From the NCBI RefSeq assembly GCF_900451195.1, contig NZ_UGHR01000001.1, positions 806,001 to 870,000 on the forward strand: a DNA stretch of 64,000 nucleotides. Reading direction: 5' to 3'. The first letter of the stretch is position 1, and each line of letters begins with the position of its first letter. A program made the position numbers and the translations under genes. The stretch is from Iodobacter fluviatilis (lineage in GTDB: Bacteria > Pseudomonadota > Gammaproteobacteria > Burkholderiales > Chitinibacteraceae). Positions 1-8,117 of this stretch are shown piece after piece. The notes beneath the pieces are model-generated. The model saw only the letters and a program-made list of their open reading frames with translations, did not search any database and was not told where the DNA came from.

Positions 1-197
1 GATATTAATGGCCGCTATAGTGGCCACTCTTTGCCTTTACCTCGCTGATTATGCTGATTGCGCTGAAGTTTTACCGGCGCACTTTGGATTAATCAGTGTT
101 GGATATTAATGGCCGCTATAGTGGCCACTCTTTGCTTTTGCCTCGCTGATTATGCTGATTGCGCTGAAGTTTTACCGGCGCACTTTGGATTAATCAG
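1..197 (+). repeat. Two tandem copies of a 101-bp unit (duplicated gene tail)
   Basis: Copy 1 occupies about 1-101 and copy 2 about 102-197, with only a few differences. In one plus-strand frame each copy encodes a hydrophobic tail ending in KFYRRTLD and a stop, which resembles the C-terminus of an ABC-2 type permease. In both copies that frame is interrupted by stops upstream of the tail (for example at 6-8 and 18-20), so neither copy is a gene. The intact parent would lie before position 1. The second copy ends over the stop codon of the next minus-strand gene. The permease assignment is a guess from a short tail. Confidence 0.6.
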
Positions 198-702
198 CCT
201 TTGATTTTAAGCTCAGCAATAAAGCCACCGCGCCGGTGATCATTGCCATCGGGTCGAGCAGGGCATCCCACAGATTGGCACTTTCCAGCACACCAAGCGG
301 AAACAGTGCCAGTGCCAGCAACCAAGCGATGGCTAAAGCTTTATGCCCTTGTTGCCAGGCAAGGGCCAGTGAGATGGCGCACCAGATCAGCAGCACTTGT
401 GGCGCATAGCCCAGCACATACACATCAAAAGCCCAAAATCCCAGCGCCGATGAATAGAGTGCAAGGCCGCTGAGCAGCAACCAGCCCGCTAAGGCCGGGC
501 GTAGTTTTTGTTTGAATAATACGCCGCAGGCCAAGCCCAACGTTGCCAAGCTGGGCATACTCAAGAGGCCCAGTAACCATGGCGAGGCAAGGATAAGGAG
601 CACGCCGGCGGCGATTAATAAGCGATTTTTTTTCCAGCCTGCAGCGGCCAGTGTTGCACCGGTAGTGCCCCAGAGTAGTAATCCTGTGAGTGAAGCAATC
701 AT
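190..702 (-). CDS. Small hydrophobic membrane protein, unknown function
   Basis: I do not recognise a family. The 170-residue protein is almost wholly hydrophobic, with about five or six predicted membrane segments separated by very short loops, and a short basic C-terminus (LKSKAD). I chose the ATG at 700-702 rather than the one 21 bases upstream. Its ATGA overlaps the TGA of the sialidase-like gene (699-701), and a GGAG lies 8-9 bases before it, which together are typical of translational coupling. It is therefore probably the second gene of a two-gene operon and may assist or anchor the exported partner. Function is unknown. Confidence 0.7.
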   Translation of the reverse strand: MIASLTGLLLWGTTGATLAAAGWKKNRLLIAAGVLLILASPWLLGLLSMPSLATLGLACGVLFKQKLRPALAGWLLLSGLALYSSALGFWAFDVYVLGYAPQVLLIWCAISLALAWQQGHKALAIAWLLALALFPLGVLESANLWDALLDPMAMITGAVALLLSLKSKAD

Positions 703-1814
703 GATTTTTCTCCATCCAGCCAAGCACGGTTAAAGCGTACATGGCGGATTTCAGAGCGCTCCCATGTGTAGACCAGATCCATGATTTCGTCGTTAACCAG
801 TAGGGTGGGGTAGGAGAACTCCATGCCACGGGTATCTTCAATCACTTTTACTTTTTTCCAGTCTTTACCATTAGGCGAGATGCTGAGTGCTAATTCGCTG
901 CGCCCGTCTGTACGCGGGTTATGCGCCATGATCAGCCTGCCGTCCGGCATGCGTTCTACGGCAATAGCCGAATCAGGGTTTTTTACATTCAGATTTTGAA
1001 TCGGTGACCAGCTGGCCCCCCCATCGTGAGTTTGCTGCAGTAAAAGCTGGCGGGAAGGCCCGCTGTTTCTGAGCAGGGCAAAGGCATCCGTGGCGCTGTA
1101 GGCGATGATGCCGGGTTGCAGGTTTTCACCTTCTGCATTCATACGGATTTTGCGGACCAGTTTGCCGTCTTTATCAAACTGCAGTATTTCGCCAAATTTT
1201 CGCGCCAGCTCGTGATACACAGGCAGCAAAAATCCGCCATCTTCAAGCTGGGCGGCATGGGTGCGCACTAGGGTGGATAGATTAAAAAACGGGCTGGTGA
1301 TGATTTTACTTGCAGGCCCCCAGCTGTGGCCGTTATCAACCGAGATCATGCGGTTGAGCGTGCTGGTGGCCCAGCCGCCCATGGAGACCGATACATAAAA
1401 TAGCTGCAAACGCCCCTGGCTATCGAGCACCGGCACCGGGTTACCTACTTTTTTAATATAGCGCCACTGGTCTTTAGAACTTTGTGCGGGTGTAGCAACA
1501 ATCCATGGGGGTATCCACTGGCCATTTTGATAGCGGGAAGCCCAAACGCTGACGTCTGTAGCGCCTTCACGGCTGCCGCCAAACCAAAAAGCGATCCGCT
1601 CTCCGTTGGGTAACGCAATAATGCTGGCGCTATGCGCAGCAGGCACGGGCGCACGTAAGCGTTGCACTTCCATTTGTGGGGTGCTGGCGGTGAGATGTGG
1701 CTGCTTTGCAAGCGCAAAACGCATGTCTGCAGGGCTTTTCTGGTAGTTGATAGCCAGTAAGCATGCTGCAACTAAGCCAAACAGCAAAGTGGAGCCTTTT
1801 AGCGTCATTGTCAT
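699..1814 (-). CDS. Sialidase-like BNR/Asp-box repeat protein, membrane-anchored or secreted
   Basis: The 371-residue protein begins with a hydrophobic segment (residues about 7-22), fitting a signal anchor or signal peptide. The rest looks like a six-bladed beta-propeller of the sialidase superfamily. Asp-box motifs are visible as SVDNGHSW, THDGGASW and SPNGKDW, and an early FGGSREG segment is of the kind seen in predicted neuraminidases. True sialic acid cleavage is not proven; many members act on other glycans or lack activity. It is translationally coupled to the downstream membrane protein and divergent from mtfA. Start: MTMT at 1814; the second ATG two codons on is equally possible. Confidence 0.75.
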   Translation of the reverse strand: MTMTLKGSTLLFGLVAACLLAINYQKSPADMRFALAKQPHLTASTPQMEVQRLRAPVPAAHSASIIALPNGERIAFWFGGSREGATDVSVWASRYQNGQWIPPWIVATPAQSSKDQWRYIKKVGNPVPVLDSQGRLQLFYVSVSMGGWATSTLNRMISVDNGHSWGPASKIITSPFFNLSTLVRTHAAQLEDGGFLLPVYHELARKFGEILQFDKDGKLVRKIRMNAEGENLQPGIIAYSATDAFALLRNSGPSRQLLLQQTHDGGASWSPIQNLNVKNPDSAIAVERMPDGRLIMAHNPRTDGRSELALSISPNGKDWKKVKVIEDTRGMEFSYPTLLVNDEIMDLVYTWERSEIRHVRFNRAWLDGEKS

Positions 1815-1946
1815 CTGATCGATTCAGTAAGGTCAGCGAGTTTACCTGATATTGCTTGGGAGAAAACCTTTGGGCCGCCGTTGCCAGCTTGATTTGCATA
1901 AAACCATGCCCATCTCATTGGATATGCCCTTTGCTGGATGAGCCCT

Positions 1947-2753
1947 ATGTTTAATTTTTTGCGCCAGCGCAGCCGGCGGCGTTTTTTTGCCAGCCAGCCT
2001 GTACAAGATCATTTATGGCAAAAGATGCTGCTCTTGCCTTTATTGCGTGGTTTAAATGAGGCTGATCTGGCTCTGCTCAAAGACCACGCCGCATGGTTTT
2101 TACATACCAAGACCATTACGCCAGTGCATGGTTTAGAGATCAACGATGAGCTGCGCTTGCTGATTGCCGTGCAGGCCACACTGCCGATTCTTAATCTGGG
2201 CTTTGATGCCTATGACGATTGGCAGGAGGTGGTGCTGTATCCGGGGCGTTTTATTAGCCGTGATCTTTACACTGATTCGATCGGTCTTGTGCATCAGGAA
2301 ATGCGTGTTTTATCCGGGCAGGCGCGGCATCAGGGTGCCGTTTTGCTATCGATGATGGATGTGATTGAAGCGCCTTATCACCCCAGCAGCAATGTGGTGA
2401 TACACGAAATGGCGCATAAGCTGGATATGCGCTCCGGCAGCGCCAATGGCTGCCCGCCGCTGCATCAGGGCATGAACTACGCACGTTGGAAAAAAGTGTT
2501 TTCTAAGGCGTTTCAGGCCATCAGCCGGCAGGCCGCGATGGGCGAAACCGGCACAATTGATCTCTATGCGGCAGAAAATCCGGCAGAATGTCTGGCTGTG
2601 TGCAGCGAAACGTTCTTTGTTGCCCCCCATTTATTGCTTGAGAGTTATCCCGACGTGTATCAACAACTGAGTTTATTTTATCGCCAGGACCCTGCCACGC
2701 GCAGACCGCAGTATCAATACAGGCCCGTGTTTATGATGGGAGGCTGGGTATGA
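1947..2753 (+). CDS. mtfA: MtfA-family zinc peptidase
   Basis: MtfA (formerly YeeI) is a cytosolic M90-family metallopeptidase that in E. coli binds the glucose repressor Mlc and thereby affects ptsG expression. The zinc motif HEMAHKLD (HExxH) is present in the middle of the protein, followed by a conserved downstream acidic region (YAAENPAECLAV). Length, about 268 residues, matches the family. A GGATGAG at 1936-1942 supports the ATG at 1947; an ATG at 1938 would add three residues. The stop overlaps the rsmJ start (ATGA at 2750-2753), so the two are co-translated. Whether the Mlc link holds in this organism is unknown. Confidence 0.88.
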   Translation: MFNFLRQRSRRRFFASQPVQDHLWQKMLLLPLLRGLNEADLALLKDHAAWFLHTKTITPVHGLEINDELRLLIAVQATLPILNLGFDAYDDWQEVVLYPGRFISRDLYTDSIGLVHQEMRVLSGQARHQGAVLLSMMDVIEAPYHPSSNVVIHEMAHKLDMRSGSANGCPPLHQGMNYARWKKVFSKAFQAISRQAAMGETGTIDLYAAENPAECLAVCSETFFVAPHLLLESYPDVYQQLSLFYRQDPATRRPQYQYRPVFMMGGWV

Positions 2754-3544
2754 TTGGCTTGTTGCAGACAGGGGCAAGCCCTGAAATTTGCGGAGAAATC
2801 AGCGCTTTGGGCTTGCCGCTCTGGAGCGAGTTGCCTGAGGGCGCTGCCCATTATCTTTGCTGGCAAAATGAGCGGCTAGAGCTGGTGACTCTTGGCGAGA
2901 AAGGTACGGTTGCGGTCGATTTTGTAGGCGGAGCGGCGGCACATCGTCGGCAATTTGGCGGAGGTCGTGGCCAGCCGGTGGCCAAAGCGGTGGGGATTAA
3001 AGGCGAATACGTACCCAGAGTGCTGGATGCCACGGCAGGCCTTGGCCGGGATGCTTTTGTGCTGGCTTCTTTAGCTTGCGAAGTTACACTGATCGAGCGC
3101 TCCCCTGTGGCCGTGGCCCTGCTGCTGGATGGTTTACGCCGCGCACAGGCTGATGCCGCTATTGGCAAAATCGTGGGCAGAATGCGTTTAGTGTTTGGCG
3201 ATGGCCATCAGGAGCTGGCTAAATTGCTGGCAGGCCAGGCGGTTAACTATTTATTTAATCCGCCTGACGTCGAGCCAGAGTTTGACGTGGTTTTTTTAGA
3301 CCCGATGTTTCCAGACCCGACAAAGCGCGCCAAATCAAAAAAAGAAATGGCGGCATTTCAAACCGTGATTGGCGATGATCCGGATGCGAATGATTTGTTA
3401 TTTCCTGCAAGACAAATCGCCAAAAAACGGGTGATTGTAAAACGCCCGCGTATTGCACCGGTTATGGCTGGAGTGAAGCCTGATTTTGTTTTTGGCGGGG
3501 AAAGCACACGCTTTGATGGCTATTTACCATTGAGCCGGGGCTAG
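2750..3544 (+). CDS. rsmJ: 16S rRNA (guanine1516-N2)-methyltransferase RsmJ
   Basis: RsmJ methylates G1516 of 16S rRNA in the small ribosomal subunit, using S-adenosylmethionine. The SAM-binding motif LDATAGLGRDAFVLA is visible near residue 86, followed by the acidic ERSP segment of the second strand. The catalytic-region signature FLDPMFPDPTKRAKSKKEM is complete. The protein is 264 residues, usual for the family. It overlaps mtfA by four bases and converges on the thioesterase, the two stop codons sharing the palindrome CTAG at 3541-3544. Confidence in function is high. Confidence 0.93.
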   Translation: MIGLLQTGASPEICGEISALGLPLWSELPEGAAHYLCWQNERLELVTLGEKGTVAVDFVGGAAAHRRQFGGGRGQPVAKAVGIKGEYVPRVLDATAGLGRDAFVLASLACEVTLIERSPVAVALLLDGLRRAQADAAIGKIVGRMRLVFGDGHQELAKLLAGQAVNYLFNPPDVEPEFDVVFLDPMFPDPTKRAKSKKEMAAFQTVIGDDPDANDLLFPARQIAKKRVIVKRPRIAPVMAGVKPDFVFGGESTRFDGYLPLSRG

Positions 3545-3972
3545 CGCCGAATCACACAGGTGGCGGTGGCGTGGGCCAGCAGGGTGCCATCTGCTGATTT
3601 GATTGATCCTTCTGAAACACCGATGCTTTTGGAAATATGCAAGATCTTGCCTTCGGCCAGCAGCCCGGTGTTTTTAGGAATGGCTTTTACCATCTTCACA
3701 TTTAAATCGACTGTGGCGTAGCTGGACCCTGCCTCCAGCATGCTGTGTACGGCGCAGGCGGTGACTGAATCAAGTACGGTGGCGGCAAAACCGCCGTGTA
3801 CGCCCCCCATAGGATTTAAATGCCGTTCATCTGCCTGTGCGGTAAAACGCACTAGGCCTTCGCTGATATGCACCATGCTCATCGGCATGGTTTGGGTAAT
3901 GGAGGGCGCAGGCAGTTTGCCATCAGCCATGGCTTGCAGTAATTGCAGACCGGTTAATTCGTTTGGATTCAT
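3541..3972 (-). CDS. PaaI-type hotdog-fold thioesterase
   Basis: A 143-residue single hotdog-domain protein. The typical PaaI/4HBT pattern is present: NPMGGVHGGFAATVLDSVTACA with the conserved Asn, HGG and Asp, followed by VDLNVKMVKAIPKN. Such enzymes hydrolyse acyl-CoA or aryl-CoA thioesters; the substrate cannot be read from sequence. I chose ATG at 3970-3972 because the extra N-terminal 26 codons of a longer frame run through the tRNA terminator hairpin at 4038-4055, whose T-run would encode VVFF. No strong Shine-Dalgarno is visible for either start. Its stop overlaps rsmJ. Confidence 0.85.
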   Translation of the reverse strand: MNPNELTGLQLLQAMADGKLPAPSITQTMPMSMVHISEGLVRFTAQADERHLNPMGGVHGGFAATVLDSVTACAVHSMLEAGSSYATVDLNVKMVKAIPKNTGLLAEGKILHISKSIGVSEGSIKSADGTLLAHATATCVIRR

Positions 3973-4029
3973 AGCGTAAATGCTCAATTGGGAAGTCGGT
4001 AAAGTAGCGTGGCAGGTAAACCGCAGACG

Positions 4030-4061
4030 AAAAAAAACCACAGTTTGCACTGTGGTTTTTT
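4030..4061 (-). terminator. Bidirectional-looking intrinsic terminator after tRNA-Asn array
   Basis: A perfect 7-bp stem (CCACAGT/ACTGTGG, 4038-4055) with a 4-base loop has A-runs on one side and T-runs on the other. It can therefore end transcription of the minus-strand tRNA array. Confidence 0.8.
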
Positions 4062-4064
4062 AAC

Positions 4065-4140
4065 TGGCTCCCCGACCTGGACTCGAACCAGGGACCTGCG
4101 GATTAACAGTCCGTCGCTCTACCAACTGAGCTATCAGGGA
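4065..4140 (-). tRNA. tRNA-Asn (GTT), copy 1
   Basis: A 76-nt gene including an encoded CCA. The cloverleaf reads 5'-TCCCTGA acceptor pairing with TCGGGGA, a D-loop AGCTCAGTTGGTAGAGC, anticodon loop CTGTTAATC (GTT, Asn), and TTCGAGT in the T-loop. Last of four copies in transcription order, just before the terminator at 4030-4061. Confidence 0.97.
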
Positions 4141-4183
4141 ATAAAACTTGGTTTTTTATGACTGAGGTCTTATTACTTGTCCT

Positions 4184-4213
4184 CAGAAAAAAGAAGCTGC
4201 TTTTCAGCAGCAC
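4184..4213 (-). terminator. Terminator-like hairpin between tRNA-Asn copies 2 and 1
   Basis: On the minus strand GCTGC-TGAAAA-GCAGC is followed by a T-rich run ending in TTTTTT. The same sequence recurs between copies 3 and 2. It could be an intrinsic terminator, an attenuator or a processing signal. Confidence 0.5.
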
Positions 4214-4223
4214 CTTTAAATAT

Positions 4224-4299
4224 TGGCTCCCCGACCTGGACTCGAACCAGGGACCTGCGGATTAACAGTCCGTCGCTCTACCAACTGAGCTATCAGGGA
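4224..4299 (-). tRNA. tRNA-Asn (GTT), copy 2
   Basis: Sequence identical to copy 1 over all 76 nt including CCA. Separated from copies 1 and 3 by spacers of about 82-84 nt that are themselves similar to each other, which shows that the tRNA plus spacer was duplicated as a unit. Confidence 0.97.
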
Positions 4300-4341
4300 A
4301 TAAAACTGTTTTTTATTTCTGAGTGCTAAATACGATACCTC

Positions 4342-4370
4342 AGAAAAAAGAAGCTGCTTTTCAGCAGCAC
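4342..4370 (-). terminator. Terminator-like hairpin between tRNA-Asn copies 3 and 2
   Basis: Same GCTGC-TGAAAA-GCAGC stem and T-rich tail as at 4184-4213, stem at 4353-4368. No convincing promoter is visible in the spacer behind it, so complete termination here would silence the next copy; partial read-through or processing is more likely. Confidence 0.45.
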
Positions 4371-4381
4371 CTTTAAATATT

Positions 4382-4457
4382 TGGCTCCCCGACCTGGACT
4401 CGAACCAGGGACCTGCGGATTAACAGTCCGTCGCTCTACCAACTGAGCTATCAGGGA
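4382..4457 (-). tRNA. tRNA-Asn (GTT), copy 3
   Basis: Identical in sequence to the other copies, 76 nt with CCA. The 51-nt spacer to copy 4 is unrelated to the other spacers and lacks a hairpin, so copies 4 and 3 are likely to be co-transcribed. Confidence 0.97.
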
Positions 4458-4508
4458 ATAACAACTTTTACCTACTTTATCATCGAAGCCTTGTATCGTA
4501 AGATTACT

Positions 4509-4584
4509 TGGCTCCCCGACCTGGACTCGAACCAGGGACCTGCGGATTAACAGTCCGTCGCTCTACCAACTGAGCTATCAGGGA
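4509..4584 (-). tRNA. tRNA-Asn (GTT), copy 4, promoter-proximal
   Basis: Identical 76-nt tRNA-Asn with encoded CCA, first in transcription order. Its 5' end lies about 17 bp downstream of the -10 element of the promoter at 4601-4629. Confidence 0.97.
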
Positions 4585-4600
4585 ATCGATGAAGGCCCGT

Positions 4601-4629
4601 ATGGTAGAATCCGAACTCCTTTCTGTCAA
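4601..4629 (-). promoter_or_regulatory. Sigma-70 promoter of the tRNA-Asn array
   Basis: On the minus strand a perfect -35 box TTGACA (4624-4629) is followed after exactly 17 bp by TACCAT (4601-4606), a good -10. Transcription would start near 4594, about 10 bases before the first tRNA. Confidence 0.75.
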
Positions 4630-4656
4630 CACAAAGTATGAATTATTCGAGACGTT

Positions 4657-5916
4657 ATGATGAAAAAAACAAGAACACTGTTGTTTTGTTTACTTTTATT
4701 CTTTGTAGTAATTGCATGTCTGCCGCTGATTTTGCCTTTGAATAACTATAAACCTCAGCTGGAAAAACGCCTTTCTTCGCTGTTACAAGCACAAGTTTCA
4801 CTCGAAACGGTCGAGTTTTCCTATCAGCCTTGGCCCGTTTTTACGCTTAATAATGTAAAAATTGATGGTGAAGCAGGGAAAATTGAACAAATAAGTGTGC
4901 CGCTCAGCCTGTTTAACGTGCTTCAACATGGTAAAAGTTTGAAAAATGTAACCGTGGCGGGGGTGAAATTAAAGCCAGCACTTGCATTTACCTTGCCTAA
5001 ACGCTTTGCCGCACTCGAGCAAGATCGCATTACTTTGGGTGATGTGGTGCTGACGAAGGCCAGCGTTATATTAGATCAGGGTGAGCTGGGGCCGATTGAT
5101 GGCGTGATCCGGTTTGCAAAAAATGGGGCTATGGATGATTTGCAGCTGGCTGATAAACAAGGCCATCTTGATGTGCATATCAAACCTAAGGGCGACAATA
5201 TTGGCGTAACGGTACAAGCCAGCAGCTGGGAGCTTCCTCTTGGCTATCCGGTTGTCTTTGAAAGATTATATTTAAGCGGCGAAGGCTCACCGGAAGGCTT
5301 GCTGATTGACGATATCCGGGGTGAAACTTATGGCGGTGTTTTAAGTGGTAAGGCACAGCTAACCCGGCAAACCGACTGGAACTTACAAGGGCAACTGCTG
5401 GCCAAGGGGATTCACACCGAGCCGCTGAGCAAAATATTCAGCCCGGCTACTTTTGTATCCGGCCGAATGGATGCAGAGGTGCAATTTGTATACAGCGCCG
5501 CAGATTATTTAAAGCTTTTTGCGCATCCGCAGCTTGATGCCAGTTTCTTGCTGCGAGATGGGGCCATTCATAATATGGATTTAGTCGCCCAGCTGCGTGC
5601 GGGTGAAACGCCCGCTGGCCGCGGTGGGCAAACGCGCTTTGATACTTTAAAAGGGAAAATGCTGATCCGTGACCGCAGCGTGCAGTTGCAAGGCATGGCA
5701 CTGGGGGCGGGTAAATTTAATGCTCAGGGTGCAGTGCAAATTGCCGCAGGCCGGATTAATGGCTCGGTTTCGGGGCGCTTGCAAGCGGGCGTGTTAGCGA
5801 TTGCAAATCAAATCCGTCTGTCTGGTGATCTTAGCAAGCCGGCATTAAATTCTGGTAATGCGGCCAGAACGGGTGAGCAGCCACCTGCAACATCCGTCAA
5901 TGAGCTGCTTCAGTAG
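4657..5916 (+). CDS. AsmA-family protein
   Basis: The 419-residue protein has an N-terminal membrane anchor (residues about 6-28) and then the AsmA pattern: NNYKPQLEKRLSSLLQ, followed by repeated beta-rich segments such as TLNNVKIDG and LKNVTVAGVKL. A C-terminal AsmA-like block (residues about 285-375) includes FLLRDGAIHNMDL. Family members sit in the inner membrane, span the periplasm and are linked to phospholipid transport or outer-membrane assembly. It is shorter than E. coli AsmA (about 617) and may be a compact version. It stands alone, divergent from the tRNA array. Confidence 0.82.
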   Translation: MMKKTRTLLFCLLLFFVVIACLPLILPLNNYKPQLEKRLSSLLQAQVSLETVEFSYQPWPVFTLNNVKIDGEAGKIEQISVPLSLFNVLQHGKSLKNVTVAGVKLKPALAFTLPKRFAALEQDRITLGDVVLTKASVILDQGELGPIDGVIRFAKNGAMDDLQLADKQGHLDVHIKPKGDNIGVTVQASSWELPLGYPVVFERLYLSGEGSPEGLLIDDIRGETYGGVLSGKAQLTRQTDWNLQGQLLAKGIHTEPLSKIFSPATFVSGRMDAEVQFVYSAADYLKLFAHPQLDASFLLRDGAIHNMDLVAQLRAGETPAGRGGQTRFDTLKGKMLIRDRSVQLQGMALGAGKFNAQGAVQIAAGRINGSVSGRLQAGVLAIANQIRLSGDLSKPALNSGNAARTGEQPPATSVNELLQ

Positions 5917-5962
5917 CTTGCCCTGTATAAAAACGCCTCAATTTTAAGCAAACATGAATACT

Positions 5963-5997
5963 CTGCAGAGCACATCAAGGATGGATGTGCTCTGCAG
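5963..5997. repeat. 14-bp inverted repeat between AsmA gene and ygfZ
   Basis: CTGCAGAGCACATC and its exact complement are separated by AAGGATG. No T-run follows, so it is either a weak terminator for the AsmA gene or a regulatory hairpin. Confidence 0.6.
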
Positions 5998-6123
5998 GGC
6001 TTCGCTTACTTTTGCCTGAATATATCCCGTATTAAAATTTACACCGCTAATCTCCCGCCAATTCGCTTGCTGATCATGAAAATCTTTATAATGGCGTTTT
6101 TCTAGCAAACAGCAGGGCATTCC

Positions 6124-7107
6124 ATGGCTTGGACAGATCTACAGGGCGAATTGCAACATGGCGCAGACGAGCTGCAGGCCTTAGCAGAAAATGCTGTGAT
6201 GAGCCCGCTGACAAATTTTGCGGTGATTGCTTTTAGTGGCGATGAAACAGAGCCTTTCTTGCAAGGCCAGCTTTCCAGTGATGTGCGGGCTTTGGGCGAA
6301 AACTCGGCGCAATACTCAAGCTATTCCACCCCAAAGGGGCGCATGCTGGCTAGTTTTCTGGTGTTTCGCCGTGGGGATGATTACTGCTTGCAGATTGCCG
6401 CCGAGTTGCAGGAAGCCATTCAAAAGCGGCTGTCTATGTTTGTGATGCGCTCAAAAACCAAGGCCAGAGATGCCAGCGGCGAGCTTTGCTTATTGGGCGT
6501 TGCGGGCCCATTAGCGGCTGAAAAATTGTCCTCCGTATTAGGCGCTTTGCCTGATGCTGATTTTAGCAGCGTGCATGCAGAAAACTGCACTGTGATTGCC
6601 TTGCCTGGCCAGCGATATCAACTGGTGATCAGCGTAGATGCAGCCCCCGCGCTCTGGCAGCAATTAGCCGCAGCAGGCATTGTGGCGGCAGCAGAATCAC
6701 TTTGGCGTTTGAGCGATATTCGGGCTGGTGCGCCTTGGATTACCGCGGCCACACAAGAGGCTTTTGTGGCTCAGATGGCCAATATGGATTTAATTGGCGG
6801 CGTGAGTTTTACCAAAGGCTGCTACCCGGGGCAGGAAATTGTGGCTCGAACGCAATATTTGGGTAAGCTGAAACGCCGGATGTATCGTGCTCGCATTGCA
6901 ACAGAGCTGGCCGAAGCAGGGCAAGACGTATTTAGTAGTGAAATGAATGGCCAAGCCAGTGGTAAGCTGGTGTTGGCTGCACAGGCAGAAAAAGGTGTGT
7001 GGGAAGTCTTGCTGGTGGCTCAGATTGCCAGCTTGGAGCATGGTTTGCATTTAGCTGCAGCAGATGGCCCAGCTTTAGAAATGCTTGATTTACCTTACTC
7101 TTTATAA
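6124..7107 (+). CDS. ygfZ: YgfZ/GcvT-domain folate-binding protein (Fe-S cluster maturation)
   Basis: YgfZ is a tetrahydrofolate-binding protein needed for the repair or assembly of certain iron-sulfur enzymes such as MiaB. The family signature KGCYPGQEIVARTQ, with its conserved cysteine, is near residue 235. The N-terminal GcvT-like part (LQGQLSSDVRALGE, YSTPKGRMLASF) and the C-terminal beta-barrel are both present. At 327 residues it is full length. It sits alone between an AsmA-type gene and fabI. Confidence 0.9.
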   Translation: MAWTDLQGELQHGADELQALAENAVMSPLTNFAVIAFSGDETEPFLQGQLSSDVRALGENSAQYSSYSTPKGRMLASFLVFRRGDDYCLQIAAELQEAIQKRLSMFVMRSKTKARDASGELCLLGVAGPLAAEKLSSVLGALPDADFSSVHAENCTVIALPGQRYQLVISVDAAPALWQQLAAAGIVAAAESLWRLSDIRAGAPWITAATQEAFVAQMANMDLIGGVSFTKGCYPGQEIVARTQYLGKLKRRMYRARIATELAEAGQDVFSSEMNGQASGKLVLAAQAEKGVWEVLLVAQIASLEHGLHLAAADGPALEMLDLPYSL

Positions 7108-7128
7108 AATATATCGTGTCTGCCACCT

Positions 7129-7168
7129 CTTTAAGCTTTGATTTACAGCGTGTAATCAAAGCTTAAAG
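7129..7168. repeat. 15-bp inverted repeat downstream of ygfZ
   Basis: CTTTAAGCTTTGATT (7129-7143) and its exact complement (7154-7168) flank a 10-base loop. There is no T-run, so it may be a weak terminator of ygfZ or an operator upstream of fabI. Confidence 0.6.
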
Positions 7169-7186
7169 TGCTGTTCACGATGATCA

Positions 7187-7218
7187 TTGGCGTCAATGGG
7201 CGCGGTTTCGTCTATAAT
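7187..7218 (+). promoter_or_regulatory. Probable fabI promoter
   Basis: A perfect TATAAT at 7213-7218 lies about 40 bp before the fabI start codon. The only -35-like hexamer, TTGGCG at 7187-7192, is spaced 20 bp, longer than ideal, so the -35 is uncertain. Confidence 0.45.
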
Positions 7219-7259
7219 CCGCCCTCTGTATCTTAATTACATATATTAAAGGTGTTTGT

Positions 7260-8045
7260 ATGGGCTTTCTCGCCGGCAAAAAAATCCTGATTACCGGTTT
7301 GTTATCAGACCGCTCTATTGCCTACGGCATTGCTCAGGCAGCTAAACGTGAAGGCGCAACATTGGCTTTCACTTATGTAAGTGAAAACTTGCGCCAGCGC
7401 GTGGTTGATCTGGCAAAAGACTTCGATACTGATTTGGTTCTGCCCTGTGATGTGGCCAGCGATGAGCAAATTGCCGAAGTATTTGTAGAGCTGGGCAAGC
7501 ATTGGGACAAGCTGGATGGCCTGGTGCATTCTATTGGCTTTGCTCCACGCGAAGCGCTGAAAGGCGATTACCTCGATGCACTCAGCCGCGAAGCTTTCCA
7601 CATTGCTCACGATATCAGCTCCTACAGCTTTGCAGCCTTAGCTAAAGCTGCACGCCCTATGCTGAGCGAAGGCGCTTCTTTAGTGACCATGACTTATCTG
7701 GGCGCAGAGCGTGCTATCCCTAATTACAACGTAATGGGCTTGGCTAAAGCATCATTAGAAGCCAATGTACGTTATATGGCTGCTGCTTTAGGCGGTGATC
7801 GTGCTATTCGCGTGAATGCTGTTTCTGCCGGCCCGATCAAAACACTGGCTGCAGCTGGTATTGCTAACTTCAGCACGCTGTTAAAACGCGCTGCCGATGG
7901 CACTCCACTGAAACGCAATGTGACACAAGAAGAAGTGGGTAATGTTACCGCCTTCCTCTTGTCATCCCTTTCATCCGGCATGACCGGTGAAGTGGTGATG
8001 GTGGACTGTGGCTTTAGCCACGGTGCGGGCGCAATGGAAAGCTGA
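7260..8045 (+). CDS. fabI: Enoyl-[acyl-carrier-protein] reductase (NADH) FabI
   Basis: FabI reduces trans-2-enoyl-ACP in the last step of each fatty acid elongation cycle and is the triclosan target. The N-terminal [25 protein letters not shown] carries the altered nucleotide-binding motif of FabI. The short-chain dehydrogenase-type catalytic pair is visible in YNVMGLAK (Tyr-x6-Lys), and the substrate-loop segment [13 protein letters not shown] is intact. The length, 261 residues, is that of E. coli FabI. It is monocistronic, with its own promoter and a strong terminator at 8065-8090. Confidence 0.97.
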   Translation: MGFLAGKKILITGLLSDRSIAYGIAQAAKREGATLAFTYVSENLRQRVVDLAKDFDTDLVLPCDVASDEQIAEVFVELGKHWDKLDGLVHSIGFAPREALKGDYLDALSREAFHIAHDISSYSFAALAKAARPMLSEGASLVTMTYLGAERAIPNYNVMGLAKASLEANVRYMAAALGGDRAIRVNAVSAGPIKTLAAAGIANFSTLLKRAADGTPLKRNVTQEEVGNVTAFLLSSLSSGMTGEVVMVDCGFSHGAGAMES

Positions 8046-8064
8046 TCACGCTTTTACTCCATTG

Positions 8065-8090
8065 AAAACGCCCGTCACCGGGCGTTTTTT
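8065..8090 (+). terminator. Intrinsic terminator after fabI
   Basis: Stem CGCCCG/CGGGCG (8069-8084) with loop TCAC, preceded by AAAA and followed by TTTTTT. Confidence 0.88.
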
Positions 8091-8117
8091 GCATTTATAA
8101 GTACAAGGAATAAGGCC

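Noticed and set aside
3541..3544. Shared CTAG stop palindrome of rsmJ and the thioesterase as a regulatory site
   Set aside because: A four-base overlap of convergent stop codons is easily explained by chance and compact packing.
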